Notes: generated by a model not told the origin, from the sequence alone. 64,000 bases of DNA from Pseudomonas fluorescens (GCF_019212185.1 NZ_CP078138.1:1346501-1410500); one strand, 5' to 3'. Counted from the stretch's first letter, positions 19,496 through 29,134 are shown. Program-made: numbers and translations.

Positions 19496-20596
19496 ATGTT
19501 CCGCTATGCCTTGCCCCTCGCGTTGCCAGTCAGCCTGGCCTTTCTGTTAACGGCATGTGGTCAGGAAGAGCCGGTACAAGCCACCGTGCGTCCGGCCATG
19601 GTGGTTCAGCCAGAGCCTTCGGCGCAGTCGCTGGAGAGCTACCCCGGTGAAGTTCGCGCTCGCTTCGAGCCCGACCTGGCCTTTCGCATTGCCGGTAAAG
19701 TCAGCCGACGACTGGTCGATGAGGGCGAGCGGGTCAAGGCCAATCAGCCATTGGCCGAACTCGATCCCGAGGACGTGCGCCTGCAACTGGACGCGACCCG
19801 TGCCCAGGTCACCGCAGCCACCGCCAACCTCAATCTGGTACGCGCCGAACGCGATCGCTACAAGACCCTGATGGAACGTCAGATGGTCAGCCGTTCGCAG
19901 TACGACAATGCGGAAAACCTCTACCGTTCAGGTGAAGCACGTCTCAAGCAGATCAAGGCGGAATTTGACGTGGCCAACAATCAGGCCAGCTACGCGATCC
20001 TGCGGGCGCCACAGGACGGCGTGGTCGCCAAGCGTGCGGCAGAAGTCGGGCAAGTGGTGGCCGCTGGGCAAACGGTGTTCACCCTGGCCGCTGACGGTGA
20101 GCGCGAAGTGCTGATCAGCCTGCCGGAGCAGAACTTCGGCCGCTTCAAAGTCGGTCAGCCAGTCACTGTTGAACTCTGGACCCAGCCTGATCAACGCCTG
20201 GCAGGCACCCTTCGTGAGTTGTCGCCGGCGGCCGATCCAAAATCACGGACCTTTGCCGCTCGCATTGCGTTCACTGCCGGCAAGGTGCCGGCGGAACTGG
20301 GACAGAGTGCCCGGGTGTTCATTGAAAACGCTCAGGCGATGGCGCTTTCGGTGCCGCTCTCGGCACTCACTGCCGAGAACGGTGCGACCTACGTCTGGAT
20401 CGTCGGCCCTGATAACACCCTGAAAAAAGCCCCGGTCCGGGTCGGTGCCTTCGGTGAAAAAACCGTGCCGGTGCTCGAAGGCTTGAGTGCCAATGATTGG
20501 GTAGTGGCAGCCGGCGTGCATGTACTGCTCGACGGCCAGAAAGTGCGTCCGGTGGATCGCGCCAACCGCACGGTCGATGTGGCGGCCAAGGAGTAA
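19496..20596 (+). CDS. mexJ: RND efflux periplasmic adaptor lipoprotein (MexJ-like)
   Basis: 366-residue membrane-fusion protein. Lipobox LTAC (Cys21) anchors it to the inner membrane. The barrel-sandwich and hairpin regions follow (FEPDLAFRIAGKVSRRLVDE; a coiled-coil with AQVTAATANLNLVRAERDRY; then DGVVAKRAAEVGQVVAAGQT) and a beta-barrel domain closes the protein. It links the inner-membrane pump to an outer-membrane channel; no OprM-type gene is present here, as for mexJK in P. aeruginosa, which borrows a channel encoded elsewhere. The pump gene starts 6 bases after its stop. Confidence 0.93.
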   Translation: MFRYALPLALPVSLAFLLTACGQEEPVQATVRPAMVVQPEPSAQSLESYPGEVRARFEPDLAFRIAGKVSRRLVDEGERVKANQPLAELDPEDVRLQLDATRAQVTAATANLNLVRAERDRYKTLMERQMVSRSQYDNAENLYRSGEARLKQIKAEFDVANNQASYAILRAPQDGVVAKRAAEVGQVVAAGQTVFTLAADGEREVLISLPEQNFGRFKVGQPVTVELWTQPDQRLAGTLRELSPAADPKSRTFAARIAFTAGKVPAELGQSARVFIENAQAMALSVPLSALTAENGATYVWIVGPDNTLKKAPVRVGAFGEKTVPVLEGLSANDWVVAAGVHVLLDGQKVRPVDRANRTVDVAAKE

Positions 20597-20602
20597 TGCC
20601 CG

Positions 20603-23600
20603 ATGGGTTTCAATCTTTCCGCCTGGGCGCTGCGTAATCGCCAGATCGTACTGTTCCTGATGATTCTGCTGGCGGTCGTCGGCACCTTGTCGTACACCAA
20701 GTTGGGGCAGAGCGAAGATCCGCCCTTCACCTTCAAGGCCATGGTGATCAAAACCAATTGGCCGGGCGCAACGGCCCAGGAGGTCTCGCGGCAGGTCACC
20801 GAGCGTATTGAAAAGAAACTGATGGAGACCGGTGAATACGAGCGCATCGTTTCGTTCTCGCGTCCCGGTGAATCCCAGGTCACGTTCATTGCCCGCGACT
20901 CGATGCACTCGGTGGAGATTCCCGAGCTGTGGTACCAGGTGCGCAAGAAGGTCAGCGACATCCGCCAGACCCTGCCACCGGGCATCCAGGGGCCGTTTTT
21001 CAACGACGAATTCGGCACCACCTTCGGCAATATCTATGCGCTGACTGGTGAAGGGTTTGATTACGCAGTGCTCAAGGACTACGCCGATCGCATCCAGATC
21101 CAGCTGCAACGGGTCAAAGATGTCGGCAAGGTCGAACTGCTCGGGGTGCAGGACGAGAAGATCTGGATCGAGCTGTCCAACCTCAAGCTGGCGACCCTTG
21201 GGCTGCCGCTGGCTGCGGTCCAGCAGGCACTGGAAGAACAGAACGCGCTGTCCAATGCCGGCTTTTTCGAGACCGGCAGCGAACGCTTGCAACTGCGGGT
21301 GTCGGGTAACTTCCAGTCGGTTGAACAGATCCAGCAATTCCCGATTCGCGTAGGCGATCGCACCTTCCGTATTGGCGACGTCGCCGATGTGCGCCGTGGC
21401 TTCAACGATCCGCCGGCACCGCGCATGCGCTTCATGGCTGAAGATGCCATCGGCCTGGCTGTGGCGATGAAGGACGGTGGCGACATTCTGGTGCTCGGCA
21501 AGGCCCTGGAGGCGGAGTTCGAGCGCATCCAGAACAACCTGCCGGCGGGCATGCAGTTGCGCAAGGTCTCCGACCAGCCAGCGGCGGTGAAAACCGGTGT
21601 GGGCGAGTTTGTCCGAGTATTGGTCGAGGCGTTGGCGATCGTCCTGTTGGTGAGTTTCTTCTCCCTCGGCGTGCGCACTGGCATGGTGGTCGCGCTGTCG
21701 ATTCCGTTGGTGTTGGCGATGACCTTCGCCTGCATGTATTACCTGGGCATCGGCCTGCACAAGATTTCCCTGGGCGCCCTGGTGCTGGCCCTTGGGCTGC
21801 TGGTGGACGACGCGATCATTGCCGTGGAAATGATGGCGATCAAGATGGAGCAGGGTTTTGACCGGATCAAGGCGGCCAGCTATGCCTGGACCAGCACCGC
21901 CTTCCCGATGCTCACCGGTACCCTGATCACTGCCGCCGGTTTCTTGCCGATCGCCACCGCGCAATCGGGCACCGGCGAATACACCCGTTCGATCTTCCAG
22001 GTGGTGACCATCGCCCTGCTGGCCTCCTGGGTGGCGGCGGTGCTGTTCGTGCCGTACCTGGGCGAGAAGCTGCTGCCGGATCTGGCGAAAATCCACGCCG
22101 CCAAGCATGGCGCCGGGCAGCCGGATCCTTACGCCACGCCGTTTTACCAGCGAGTGCGCCGGCTGGTGGAGTGGTGCGTGCGTCGGCGTAAAACGGTGAT
22201 TACCTTGACCCTCATGCTCTTCGTGGCCTCGGTGGTGCTCTTCCGGTTTGTCCCGCAGCAGTTTTTCCCGGCCTCTGGTCGCCTGGAATTAATGGTCGAC
22301 CTGAAACTGGCCGAAGGCGCCTCGCTGAGCAACACCACGGATGATGTCAAGCGTTTGGAGGCGATGCTCAAGGAGCGCGCTGGCATTGAAAACTATGTGG
22401 CCTACGTCGGCACCGGTTCGCCGCGCTTCTACCTGCCGCTGGACCAGCAATTGCCGGCGGCCAGCTTTGCCCAGTTTGTCGTGTTGGCCAATACCATCGA
22501 AGAGCGCGAGACCCTGCGCACCTGGCTGATCGAGACCCTTAACCAGCAGTTCCCGACTTTGCGTTCGCGGGTCACGCGCCTGGAAAACGGGCCGCCTGTG
22601 GGCTATCCGGTGCAGTTCCGAGTCACCGGCGAACACATCGAGGAAGTCCGCGCACTGGCGCGCAAGGTAGCGGCCAAGGTCCGTGAGAACCCGCATGTGG
22701 TCAACGTGCACCTGGACTGGGAAGAACCGAGCAAGGTGGTCTACCTGAACATCGATCAGGACCGCGCCCGGGCGTTGGGCGTAAGCACCGCCAACCTGTC
22801 GAAGTTCCTGCAAAGCTCGCTGACCGGCTCCACTGTCAGTCAGTACCGCGAGGACAACGAGTTGATCGAAATCCTCCTGCGCGGCACGGTGCACGAGCGC
22901 ACTGAGCTGTCGCGGCTGTCGAGCCTGGCGGTGCCGACCGATAACGGCAGGAGCGTGGCCCTGTCCCAGGTCGCGACCCTGGAATACGGCTTCGAGGAGG
23001 GCATCATCTGGCACCGTAACCGCCTGCCCAACGTGACAGTGCGCGCCGACATCTATGGCAAGGAGCAACCGGCAACCCTGGTCAAGCAGATCCTTCCGAC
23101 CCTGGAGCCAATCCGTGCCGAATTGCCGGATGGCTATTTGCTGGATGTTGGCGGTACGGTGGAAGACTCTACCCGTGGCCAGGATTCGGTGAAGGCCGGC
23201 GTGCCGTTGTTCATCGTGGTCGTCCTGACTTTGCTGATGGTGCAGCTGCGCAGCTTCTCGCGCACGGCCATGGTGTTCCTCACCGCGCCGCTGGGGTTGA
23301 TTGGCGTGACGCTGTTCCTGATGGTGTTCCGCCAGCCGTTCGGCTTCGTGGCCATGCTCGGCACCATCGCCCTGTCGGGGATGATCATGCGCAACTCGGT
23401 GATCTTGGTGGACCAGATCGAACAGGACATCCGCGCCGGCCTGAAACCCTGGCAGGCAATCATCGAAGCCACGGTGCGGCGCTTCCGGCCCATCGTGCTG
23501 ACTGCACTCGCGGCGGTACTGGCGATGATTCCCTTGTCGCGCAGCGTGTTCTTCGGGCCGATGGCGGTGGCGATCATGGGCGGGCTGATTGTCGCCACGG

Positions 23601-23662
23601 CGCTGACCCTGCTGTTCCTGCCGGCGCTGTATGCGGCGTGGTTCAGGATCAGGAAGGAGTAG
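20603..23662 (+). CDS. mexK: RND efflux pump inner-membrane transporter (MexK-like)
   Basis: 1019-residue HAE1/AcrB-class proton-driven exporter with 12 expected transmembrane helices and two large periplasmic loops. TM4 contains the proton-relay segment LGLLVDDAIIAVEMM (the Asp-Asp pair), and the C-terminal half has the matching MIMRNSVILVDQIEQD. Full length. It forms an operon with mexJ (6-base gap) and is expected to export drugs or detergents such as triclosan in the P. aeruginosa orthologue. Long antisense frames over this gene are composition artefacts. Confidence 0.95.
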   Translation: MGFNLSAWALRNRQIVLFLMILLAVVGTLSYTKLGQSEDPPFTFKAMVIKTNWPGATAQEVSRQVTERIEKKLMETGEYERIVSFSRPGESQVTFIARDSMHSVEIPELWYQVRKKVSDIRQTLPPGIQGPFFNDEFGTTFGNIYALTGEGFDYAVLKDYADRIQIQLQRVKDVGKVELLGVQDEKIWIELSNLKLATLGLPLAAVQQALEEQNALSNAGFFETGSERLQLRVSGNFQSVEQIQQFPIRVGDRTFRIGDVADVRRGFNDPPAPRMRFMAEDAIGLAVAMKDGGDILVLGKALEAEFERIQNNLPAGMQLRKVSDQPAAVKTGVGEFVRVLVEALAIVLLVSFFSLGVRTGMVVALSIPLVLAMTFACMYYLGIGLHKISLGALVLALGLLVDDAIIAVEMMAIKMEQGFDRIKAASYAWTSTAFPMLTGTLITAAGFLPIATAQSGTGEYTRSIFQVVTIALLASWVAAVLFVPYLGEKLLPDLAKIHAAKHGAGQPDPYATPFYQRVRRLVEWCVRRRKTVITLTLMLFVASVVLFRFVPQQFFPASGRLELMVDLKLAEGASLSNTTDDVKRLEAMLKERAGIENYVAYVGTGSPRFYLPLDQQLPAASFAQFVVLANTIEERETLRTWLIETLNQQFPTLRSRVTRLENGPPVGYPVQFRVTGEHIEEVRALARKVAAKVRENPHVVNVHLDWEEPSKVVYLNIDQDRARALGVSTANLSKFLQSSLTGSTVSQYREDNELIEILLRGTVHERTELSRLSSLAVPTDNGRSVALSQVATLEYGFEEGIIWHRNRLPNVTVRADIYGKEQPATLVKQILPTLEPIRAELPDGYLLDVGGTVEDSTRGQDSVKAGVPLFIVVVLTLLMVQLRSFSRTAMVFLTAPLGLIGVTLFLMVFRQPFGFVAMLGTIALSGMIMRNSVILVDQIEQDIRAGLKPWQAIIEATVRRFRPIVLTALAAVLAMIPLSRSVFFGPMAVAIMGGLIVATALTLLFLPALYAAWFRIRKE

Positions 23663-23679
23663 GGTTCGTCGGTAATCCT

Positions 23680-23707
23680 TGTCTCAATATTGGCAAATAT
23701 TGAGACA
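23680..23707. promoter_or_regulatory. Palindromic operator 1 upstream of fic
   Basis: TGTCTCA-N14-TGAGACA. The dyad extends inwards to 14-bp arms (TTGTCTCAATATT ... AATATTGAGACAA). Centre lies 51 bp upstream of the centre of the second site. Confidence 0.7.
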
Positions 23708-23730
23708 AGGGGCCTCGTGTGCTGTACTGC

Positions 23731-23758
23731 TGTCTCAGTTTTAGCTGATTTTGAGACA
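23731..23758. promoter_or_regulatory. Palindromic operator 2 overlapping the fic start region
   Basis: TGTCTCA-N14-TGAGACA, the same half-sites and spacing as the copy at 23680, but with different inner bases. It ends 3 bases before the proposed ATG, so a bound protein would block the ribosome site or transcript start. Confidence 0.7.
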
Positions 23759-23761
23759 GCG

Positions 23762-25117
23762 ATGATCAAAAGCCCTCCCACCATCGACCCCCATGTGCTG
23801 GATAGACTCGCGCGCTCTCCCCACAAGGAAAAGCTTGCCGAGTACCTGGCCTTGCTCAAGCCGCTGGATGATCAGGGGCGATATTTGCCGTTCGATGATC
23901 TGCGTTACCGCTGGGCCCCGGGCCTGGATACAACCTTGTGCTGGGCCTTGGTGAAAAAGGCCCGCGCCGCGCAGTACGTAAGCTTGTTGCCCGTAGGAGA
24001 ACCGACGCGCTGGGGGCAGTTCGTGCTTACGCCGCTGGCACACAAAACCCTGTCGGCGGTGGACCGCCAGGCAACCACTGCCGCCCTGGAATATATGACC
24101 CATCACATCGGTGAGACGGCGCATTTCAGTTACCTGCTCAATGACCTGATCGAAGATGAGGCCATCAGCAGCAGTCAGTTGGAAGGGGCGGCGACCACCA
24201 CACGGGTGGCCAAGGACATGCTCAAGCGTAACCGCCTGCCACGCTCGTCGGATGAGCGGATGGTCATCGGCAACTACAAGATGATGCTGTTGGCCTGGGA
24301 AAAGCGCGATGAGCCATTGAGTCTCGGACTGATTCGGCAACTGCATGGTGTCGGAGTGGAGGGTATCGATGACGGGCAATATTCACCTGGCCAGTTCCGC
24401 AGCAACGATCAGGTCGTGGTGCAGGATGCCCAAGGCAATACCGTGCATACGCCGCCACCGGCGTCCGGCCTCGGCGCGCGGCTGGAGCGTTTGAGTAACT
24501 GGATCAATCAGGCGCAAAACGATCCGCTTCACGGTGACTATGTGCACCCGCTGATCAGGGCCATTGCCCTGCATTTTGCGATTGGCTACGAGCATCCATT
24601 CCGCGATGGCAATGGCCGAGTGGCACGAGCGTTGTTTTACTGGCTGATGTTCAAGCATGATTTTTCGGCGTTTCGCTACATTGCCATCAGCATTCTGCTG
24701 CGCAATGCCCCGGTGAAATATGGCCGGTCCTATCTGTACAGCGAAAGCGATGGCCTGGACCTCACTTATTTCATCGACTACCAGTGTTCGGTGATTCTAA
24801 GGGCCGTCACCGAGTTTACGGCGGCGTACCGCAACAGCCTGGAATACGCCAAGGGCTTTAACCATTGGCTGGAGGAGTCCGGGTTGTTCAAACAGTTGAG
24901 CGATAAACAACGCACGCTGGTCCAGGTAGCGAAGAGTGGCATGGCCAAGGAGTTCACTGCGGTCAACGTCAAGGAGAACCTGGATTGCTCCTACAACACC
25001 GCGGCCAGCACCCTTAATGGTCTGGTCGAACTCAAGGTATTTGAAAAGAGAAAGATGGGGCGCGAGTGGGTGTTCTTCCTACGGGATGCGGCGAACATCC
25101 AGGCCGAATGGAAGTAG
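23762..25117 (+). CDS. Fic-family AMP-transferase with C-terminal winged helix
   Basis: 451-residue Fic protein, which transfers AMP from ATP to hydroxyl side chains of target proteins. The complete active-site motif is H278-PFRDGNGRVAR (HxFx(D/E)GNGRxxR). An N-terminal inhibitory helix carries the (S/T)xxxE(G/N) motif S137-SQL-E141-G142, as in class II autoinhibited Fic proteins, so the enzyme is probably off until the helix is displaced. The C-terminal ~70 residues (VNVKENLDCSYNTAASTLNG, FEKRKMGREWVFF) look like a winged helix-turn-helix. I place the start at ATG 23762 rather than 23690, because the longer frame would translate through both palindromes. Monocistronic, with a hairpin at the end. 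Targets unknown. Confidence 0.9.
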   Translation: MIKSPPTIDPHVLDRLARSPHKEKLAEYLALLKPLDDQGRYLPFDDLRYRWAPGLDTTLCWALVKKARAAQYVSLLPVGEPTRWGQFVLTPLAHKTLSAVDRQATTAALEYMTHHIGETAHFSYLLNDLIEDEAISSSQLEGAATTTRVAKDMLKRNRLPRSSDERMVIGNYKMMLLAWEKRDEPLSLGLIRQLHGVGVEGIDDGQYSPGQFRSNDQVVVQDAQGNTVHTPPPASGLGARLERLSNWINQAQNDPLHGDYVHPLIRAIALHFAIGYEHPFRDGNGRVARALFYWLMFKHDFSAFRYIAISILLRNAPVKYGRSYLYSESDGLDLTYFIDYQCSVILRAVTEFTAAYRNSLEYAKGFNHWLEESGLFKQLSDKQRTLVQVAKSGMAKEFTAVNVKENLDCSYNTAASTLNGLVELKVFEKRKMGREWVFFLRDAANIQAEWK

Positions 25118-25138
25118 GAGCCCACCCGCGGGCTCCTA
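25115..25138. terminator. Hairpin shared by convergent fic and YbaY-like genes
   Basis: TAGGAGCCC / GGGCTCCTA stem around ACCCGC, starting in the fic stop codon. The T tract is weak, so termination efficiency is uncertain. Confidence 0.55.
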
Positions 25139-25156
25139 TCATCTGACGGTTAATAC

Positions 25157-25555
25157 TCAGCGAACAGCGTCGACGCGAACTTTCATCGGTTGCGGGTCGC
25201 TGCCGTCCAGTTGCACGGCGTGATGTTCGGTGGTGATGAACAACAGTTTGCCGTCGTTCTCGATCCGCGCGCTCACCGAGTAACGGTGCCCAGGTTGTAT
25301 TTGCTGCGGGTCATAGCTGAGGTGGAATTTCAGCGGGACCTGGCCCTGGACTTGGCCTTTCTGTTCGTCAATCACCTGTGCCGGCGCATCGGCCAGGGAC
25401 ACGTCTTGCAGGCTGACACTCAGGGTCGCAGTTGGCGGCAGGGCGATGCGCTGCAGGTAAAACACCTCGCCGTCGAGGCTGGCTTTACCGGTTGGTGTGG
25501 TCGACTGGCAGGCGCTGAGCAGGGTAGCGGCGGCGAGCAGGGTCAGTTTTTTCAT
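25157..25555 (-). CDS. YbaY-family lipoprotein
   Basis: 132 residues. Lipobox LLSAC (Cys16) after a short signal peptide; then a compact beta domain with GEVFYLQRIALPPTATLSVS and QPGHRYSVSARIENDGKLLF, typical of the YbaY/YscW-like family (PF09619). Members are outer-membrane or periplasmic lipoproteins, some acting as secretin pilots. Here it is a stand-alone gene 51 bases downstream of plsB, so it may be the second gene of that transcript. Confidence 0.85.
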   Translation of the reverse strand: MKKLTLLAAATLLSACQSTTPTGKASLDGEVFYLQRIALPPTATLSVSLQDVSLADAPAQVIDEQKGQVQGQVPLKFHLSYDPQQIQPGHRYSVSARIENDGKLLFITTEHHAVQLDGSDPQPMKVRVDAVR

Positions 25556-25606
25556 CGGAGTACTCCGTATCGGCGGCGCCAGAAACAGACTGGCGCCTTG
25601 AACAAA

Positions 25607-28108
25607 TCAGAGGGTTTGCGCGGGCATCGGTTGATCTGCGGCATCTTCGCTGCGATGCAACGCCACCTGACGGATCGACAGGCGAATCTCCGCCGGCAAT
25701 ACGCGCTTGGCCGCACCCTCAGCCAACTCACCGAGCAACTCGTGGTGGCTGAGTTTGCCGGCTTCATCGCGGCGCAACACATCAAGGTCAAGCAAGGTCT
25801 GGATAAAGTGCCGGAACAGGCTCTTGTCGAAAAACTCCGGAGCGTTCAGGCCGTGCAGGATCGACAGGCGCTGGGCCATGACCGTGCACAGGTCTTCCAG
25901 TTCTTCGGCGCTGAGGGTGTTCTGGCCGCTGTTGAGCAGCAGCGAGATGGCCATGTAGAAGCGCTGCAGGGTCTGGGCGATGCTCTTGGACAGCAGGGTC
26001 AGCAGTACGAAATGCCGTGAGCTCGGCGCCGGTCGCAGGTAAACGTTGTTCTCGAAACGCAGCAGGCCCTGTTCGACGAAGGCTTCGAGCCATTGATCGA
26101 TCACCGCGTCCAGTTCGTCCAGCGACCAGCGGATGAATAACTCCGATTGCAGGTACGGATAGAGCGCACGGCTGTAGCGAAGGATCTGTTCGCGGCTCAT
26201 CCGCGAGGCGCTCTGGAAGAAGCTCGCCAACAACGCCGGCAAGGCGAAGATGTGCAGGACGTTGTTGCGGTAATAGGTCATCAGGACGGCGTTCTGTTCG
26301 TCCAGATAGAGAATCTTGCCCAGCGCATCGCTCTGCTCGGAGAGCAGGTCCATGTCCTTGACGTGCTCGATCAGCGCGCGGCCGTCACCTTCCGGCAAGG
26401 TGGTGTGCGGCGAATAAGGCACGCGCCGCAACAGCGCCAGGTACAGGTCGAGGACCCTTGCCATGGCTCGATCATCCAGGGCCAGGCGGCTGGTGGACAG
26501 CAGCGCCAGAGCGACCAGGTTGACCGGGTTGATCGCCGCGGCTTCGTTGAGGTGGCGCGCCACGCGTTCGCCCAGGCGATGGGTGGTTTCGTTGAGCCAG
26601 TTGGGGCGAAACTGCGGGCCGAGGTCCTGGGAACGCCAGTCCGGCTGCTCGCTGTCGAGGAATTCGGCGAGCTTGATTGGCTCGCCGAAATTGACGGCGA
26701 CCTGGCCGAAGCGCTGCTTGAGCGCGCCGACCACTTTGAAGATGTCGAAGATCGACTCTTTCTTCTTGCTGGCACCGCGCAGTTCGCCCAGGTAGGTACG
26801 GCCTTCGAGCACCCGCTCGTAGCCGATGTACACCGGCACGAACACGATCGGCATGCGCGAGGAGCGCAGGAAGCTGCGCAGGGTGATCGCCAGCATCCCG
26901 GTCTTCGGCTGCAGCATGCGCCCGGTGCGTGAGCGGCCGCCCTCGACGAAGTACTCCACCGGGAAACCCTTGGTGAACAAAGTGTGCAGGTACTCGTTGA
27001 ACACCGAGGTGTAGAGCGGGTTGCCTTTGAAGGTGCGGCGCATGAAAAACGCCCCGCCACGGCGTAGCAGGCCGCCGATCACCGGCATGTTGAGGTTGAT
27101 CCCGGCGGCGATGTGCGGCGGAGTCAGGCCGTTGCGGAACAGTAGATAGGACAGCAGCAGGTAGTCGATATGGCTGCGATGGCACGGCACATAGATCACC
27201 TCGTGGCCCGGTGCGACTTTCTGCACGCCTTCGATGTGATTGACCTTGATCCCGTCGTAGATCTTGTTCCAGAACCAGCTCAGCACCACTTCGAGAAAGC
27301 GGATGGCGGTGTAGGTGTAGTCCGAGGCGATCTCGTTGCCATAGCGCAGCGCCTGGGCCTTGGCTTTTTCGGGGGTGATGTTTTCGCGCTCGGCTTCGTC
27401 GAGAATGGCCTGGCGCACCAGCGGTTGATTGACCAGGCCTTTGACCAGGTTGCGTCGGTGGGAAATGTCCGGCCCGATCACCGCCGTCTTCAGATTGCGG
27501 AAGTGCACGCGCAGAATGCGTTGGGCCATGCGCACGGTGCGCTCGTGGCCCTTGTTGTGTTCGATCAGTTCACGCAGGTGAATCGGCGCGGAGAACTGCA
27601 CCCGGGTTTTGCGCCCGAGAATCATGATGCTCATCAGCCGCCGCAGGCGCCCGGTCACTGCCCAGCTGTCGGCGAACAGCAGCTTCCACGGGCTCGACTC
27701 GCTGTCTGGCGATTGGCCCCAGAACACGCTGACCGGAATGATTTGCGCATCTTCGGCGGCGTTCTGGCTCAGGGCGCTGACCAGCCGTGTCAGGGTCGGC
27801 GGTGCACCGCGCTTGTCCTGACGGCCGAGCCAGTCGGGTGCGGGTGTCAGGTAGAAGAACGCCGCTGGCTCCAGCAGATTACCCACCGACACCGGCAACA
27901 CCGGCCGTGGCAAGCCGGCTTTGGTGCATTCGCGGTCGAGCACGGCCAGGTCAGTCAGCGACGGGCTTTGCAGGACATAGAACACGGGGCGACTGCGGTC
28001 GAGGTTGAGGGTAAAGGACGACTGGTTGATCGTTTCCGAGCGAACCCAGAGGTACAACAGTCGGCGCAGGGCGCCAAACACCAGACGGCGGAACGGGGAG
28101 CGGGTCAT
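25607..28108 (-). CDS. plsB: Glycerol-3-phosphate 1-O-acyltransferase
   Basis: 833-residue peripheral/inner-membrane acyltransferase catalysing the first step of phospholipid synthesis (acyl-CoA/ACP + G3P to lysophosphatidate). The catalytic HX4D motif is HRSHID at residues 310-315. Further blocks [26 protein letters not shown] and [11 protein letters not shown] match acyltransferase motifs II-IV. Full family length. The long antisense frames are shadows. Confidence 0.97.
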   Translation of the reverse strand: MTRSPFRRLVFGALRRLLYLWVRSETINQSSFTLNLDRSRPVFYVLQSPSLTDLAVLDRECTKAGLPRPVLPVSVGNLLEPAAFFYLTPAPDWLGRQDKRGAPPTLTRLVSALSQNAAEDAQIIPVSVFWGQSPDSESSPWKLLFADSWAVTGRLRRLMSIMILGRKTRVQFSAPIHLRELIEHNKGHERTVRMAQRILRVHFRNLKTAVIGPDISHRRNLVKGLVNQPLVRQAILDEAERENITPEKAKAQALRYGNEIASDYTYTAIRFLEVVLSWFWNKIYDGIKVNHIEGVQKVAPGHEVIYVPCHRSHIDYLLLSYLLFRNGLTPPHIAAGINLNMPVIGGLLRRGGAFFMRRTFKGNPLYTSVFNEYLHTLFTKGFPVEYFVEGGRSRTGRMLQPKTGMLAITLRSFLRSSRMPIVFVPVYIGYERVLEGRTYLGELRGASKKKESIFDIFKVVGALKQRFGQVAVNFGEPIKLAEFLDSEQPDWRSQDLGPQFRPNWLNETTHRLGERVARHLNEAAAINPVNLVALALLSTSRLALDDRAMARVLDLYLALLRRVPYSPHTTLPEGDGRALIEHVKDMDLLSEQSDALGKILYLDEQNAVLMTYYRNNVLHIFALPALLASFFQSASRMSREQILRYSRALYPYLQSELFIRWSLDELDAVIDQWLEAFVEQGLLRFENNVYLRPAPSSRHFVLLTLLSKSIAQTLQRFYMAISLLLNSGQNTLSAEELEDLCTVMAQRLSILHGLNAPEFFDKSLFRHFIQTLLDLDVLRRDEAGKLSHHELLGELAEGAAKRVLPAEIRLSIRQVALHRSEDAADQPMPAQTL

Positions 28109-28208
28109 AGGCGTGCTGCTTTAGTGGAAAAAACCGAGCAATTGCTCGGGAGCGATAGTGTGCCGTATTCGTCGAAAATCGGCAAAAAAGCAGGCAAGTA
28201 AAGATGAG

Positions 28209-28236
28209 TTGAGACTTTTCAGGACTGTCATATACT
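28209..28236 (+). promoter_or_regulatory. Sigma-70-type promoter of the cold-shock gene
   Basis: TTGAGA, 16-base spacer, TATACT. Predicted transcription start near 28243, giving a leader of about 110 nt. Confidence 0.7.
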
Positions 28237-28242
28237 CGGCCG

Positions 28243-28355
28243 GCCGTTTGCCACTATCGACCCTGTCTTTGACAGACCGTCGAGGGCAGGCAAATGTTCA
28301 TCAGGCCTGTCAAAGAACAGGCTGATTCAATAATAAAAAACGGGAGTACTGATTG
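28243..28355 (+). promoter_or_regulatory. Structured 5' leader of the cold-shock gene (possible RNA thermoswitch)
   Basis: Contains two short self-complementary elements: CTGTCTTTGACAG (28263-28275) and CCTGTCAAAGAACAGG (28306-28321). Each can form its own hairpin, but they are also nearly reverse complements of one another, so a long-range pairing is mutually exclusive with the two local ones. Long structured leaders control cspA-type mRNAs. Ribosome site CGGGAG at 28341. Confidence 0.5.
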
Positions 28356-28565
28356 ATGGCAACGCGCGAGACCGGCAACGTGAAGTGGTTCAACGACGCC
28401 AAGGGCTATGGCTTTATTCAGCGTGAAGGCGGGGCGGATGTGTTTGTGCACTACCGCGCGATTCGTGGCGAAGGCCACCGTTCATTGACCGAAGGCCAGC
28501 AGGTGGAATATGCGGTGGTCGACGGCCAAAAAGGCCTGCAGGCCGAAGACGTAATCGGCCTGTAA
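28356..28565 (+). CDS. Cold-shock domain protein (CspA family)
   Basis: 69-residue OB-fold RNA chaperone. RNP1 is KGYGFIQ and RNP2 is DVFVHY, both intact; [15 protein letters not shown] is the classic start. It is somewhat divergent in the last third ([20 protein letters not shown]), with an isoleucine-leucine end. ATG at 28356 preceded by GGGAG. A long structured leader suggests post-transcriptional control. Confidence 0.93.
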   Translation: MATRETGNVKWFNDAKGYGFIQREGGADVFVHYRAIRGEGHRSLTEGQQVEYAVVDGQKGLQAEDVIGL

Positions 28566-28573
28566 CACTGCCC

Positions 28574-28667
28574 TGTTGGAGCGGGTTCCCGCTTGCTTGC
28601 CAGCGAAGGCGGCAATCCGAGCGCATCAATCGCCAGCCAGCCGCAAGCGGGCACCAGTTCCTACAAC
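28574..28667. repeat. Degenerate REPIN
   Basis: Inverted arms TGTTGGAGCGGGTTCCCGCTTG on the left (first 20 bases quoted elsewhere as the REP class) and the complement ending GTTCCTACAAC on the right, with GCCAGCGA / TCGCCAGC inside. It fills the gap between the cold-shock gene and the convergent hypothetical gene and may terminate both. Confidence 0.65.
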
Positions 28668-28671
28668 TCCG

Positions 28672-29049
28672 TCAGGCCGTTTTCCAGGTGATCTCTTCCT
28701 CACCATCGGCGCTGATTCGAATCCAGCGATCAGCCGACTCTTCACCTTCTTCTTCGACCCAGGTTCCCGGAGCGCAGCGCACTTCCACGTTCAGCGCGGC
28801 GAAGGCAGCGCGGGCGCAGGCGATGTCGTCATCCCACGGCGTCTGGTCACTTTCCAGGTACAGGCTGTTCCACTTGCCTACAGCTTTTGGCAGCCAGGTG
28901 ACGGGCACGTTGCCGGCCGAGCACTTGTAAGTCTGGCCTTTCTGTACCCAGTCGGTGCAAGGGCCGAGCGCTTTGGCGAGCCAGGCGGCGATGGCCTTGT
29001 GGTCGACGTCGGCGTCCTTCAGGTAAATCTCGATATCCGGTTGGCGCAT
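28672..29049 (-). CDS. Conserved hypothetical protein
   Basis: 125 residues, acidic, soluble; no signal peptide. The sequence begins MRQPDIEIYLKDADVDHKAI and has a W-rich middle (WVQKGQTYKCSAGNVPVTWL) and an acidic tail (EEEGEESADRWIRISADGEE). GAGGAA precedes the ATG by 8 bases. Conserved among pseudomonads, as I recall, without assigned function. Confidence 0.75.
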   Translation of the reverse strand: MRQPDIEIYLKDADVDHKAIAAWLAKALGPCTDWVQKGQTYKCSAGNVPVTWLPKAVGKWNSLYLESDQTPWDDDIACARAAFAALNVEVRCAPGTWVEEEGEESADRWIRISADGEEEITWKTA

Positions 29050-29097
29050 GGATGTTCCTCGCTGCGGGTTCTGAAAAATCCATTCGCGGATTTTGCC

Positions 29098-29121
29098 GGC
29101 CTCACGTCATCGCGTGAGGCC
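29098..29121 (-). terminator. Hairpin after rlmA
   Basis: Stem GGCCTCACG / CGTGAGGCC just past the rlmA stop. On the minus strand it is followed by GGCAAAA rather than a T run, so the assignment is tentative. Confidence 0.5.
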
Positions 29122-29134
29122 AAGGGTTAAAGGG

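Noticed and set aside
20243..22108. 621-codon minus-strand ORF over mexJK
   Set aside because: Antisense shadow of a GC-rich, well-supported RND operon; His/Gln/Arg-rich translation typical of such shadows.
23690..23761. Longer N-terminus for the Fic protein
   Set aside because: It would translate through both palindromes and has no ribosome site; the ATG at 23762 gives a normal Fic start.
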